In this document: one piece after another, positions 63,705-64,000 of the stretch
Position numbering within the stretch: position 1 is the first letter of the stretch
Layout of the letters: each line of letters begins with the position of its first letter
Assembly: GCA_010671905.1 (NCBI GenBank)
Contig: JAAHII010000001.1
Coordinates: 5,394,001 to 5,458,000, forward strand
Direction: 5' to 3'
Source of the DNA: Leptolyngbya sp. SIOISBB
GTDB lineage: Bacteria; Cyanobacteriota; Cyanobacteriia; Phormidesmidales; Phormidesmidaceae
Length of the DNA: 64,000 nucleotides
Notes under the pieces: model-generated
The model's database searches: none
What the model saw: the letters and a program-made list of their open reading frames with translations, nothing else
What the model was told of the DNA's origin: nothing
Made by a program: the position numbers and the translations under genes

Positions 63705-64000
63705 ATGGTAGCCTCACCTCCGCAACGCATTACGATTCAAACGGTTCGTGCTTATAAGCAGACTGGTAAACGGTTTGCGATGTTGACCGCCTATGATTTT
63801 TTGACGGCGACGGCGTTTGATCGAGCGGGAGTGCCGCTCCTGCTGGTCGGCGACACTTTGGGGATTTTTGTTCAAGGTCACGATACGACCTTGCCCGTCA
63901 CGATGGACGCGATGATGTATCACTGCGAAATCGTGGCCCGAGCGGCGAAACAAGCTCTGGTCGTTGGCGATCTCCCCTTTGGCACTTACCATACTCTGGA
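63705..64000 (+). CDS. panB: 3-methyl-2-oxobutanoate hydroxymethyltransferase (partial)
   Basis: The first 98 codons are present and the gene continues beyond the window. The sequence ITIQTVRAYKQTGKRFAML, then TAYDFLTATAFDRAGVPLLLVGDTLG and GHDTTLPVTMDAMMYHCEIVARA, is characteristic of PanB (PF02548). The enzyme adds a hydroxymethyl group from methylene-THF to 2-oxoisovalerate, the first step of pantothenate and CoA synthesis. The metal-binding aspartate (VGD) and the conserved MMYH segment are visible. Confidence 0.95.
   Translation, partial: MVASPPQRITIQTVRAYKQTGKRFAMLTAYDFLTATAFDRAGVPLLLVGDTLGIFVQGHDTTLPVTMDAMMYHCEIVARAAKQALVVGDLPFGTYHTL

Overview
The window looks like a cyanobacterial chromosome segment. 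The octamer GCGATCGC (HIP1) and its near-variants recur throughout, inside and between genes. Several genes are typical of oxygenic phototrophs: acsF (oxidative cyclase of chlorophyll synthesis), nifJ with its dihydroorotate-dehydrogenase-like partner, a cobN-type chelatase, a group-2-like sigma factor, a PEP-CTERM protein and several DUF families common in cyanobacteria. Heptamer tandem repeats and many small palindromic mobile repeats suggest a repeat-rich, Leptolyngbya-like genome. The genus is an inference.

Layout. 0-7 kb: an unusual acyl-CoA-dehydrogenase-fold protein, an OsmC/TetR pair, an O-methyltransferase and an M23 peptidase, separated by copies of a CTAGGG-ended MITE. 7-14 kb: a hybrid histidine kinase with a degenerate receiver, cobN and an ArsR regulator. 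14-20 kb: GerMN and DUF2993 proteins, proS, and a sigma-70 gene interrupted by a +1 change in an A run. 20-30 kb: alpha/beta hydrolase, ArsR, lipoprotein, DUF4079, racemase, PEP-CTERM, TspO-like, DUF72 and RluE-like genes. 30-36 kb: a zinc-ribbon PP2C phosphatase, a split YeeE/YedE transporter and a GH13 glucosidase. 35.6-39.5 kb: a compact defence-like block with a three-gene toxin-antitoxin operon next to a 969-residue NACHT NTPase ending in pentapeptide repeats. 39.6-48 kb: a CPBP protease fusion, a GNAT, an IS110 element, rpsU, a predicted envelope protein, acsF and a conserved unknown. 48-53 kb: an RskA-like anti-sigma domain protein, a SWIM zinc-finger protein, a second IS110 element and a DUF2079 membrane protein. 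53-64 kb: nifJ and its partner, small genes, a frameshifted sodium/solute symporter, murI and the start of panB.

The most striking result concerns the two IS110 transposons. Each sits inside the terminal inverted repeat of a resident MITE, each from a different MITE family. In each case the non-coding region upstream of the transposase contains short sequences matching the target MITE end and the transposon's own end, in the order expected for a bridge RNA. For the second element all four guide segments can be proposed, with a CT core: target guides GACAGGCCCT and CTAG, donor guides ACAGTAT and ACAAG. The window therefore appears to show bridge-RNA transposons that use abundant non-coding MITEs as safe landing sites.

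Two genes (sigma factor, symporter) are each broken by one extra base in a homopolymer run. Sequencing error, real decay and slippage cannot be separated from the sequence alone.
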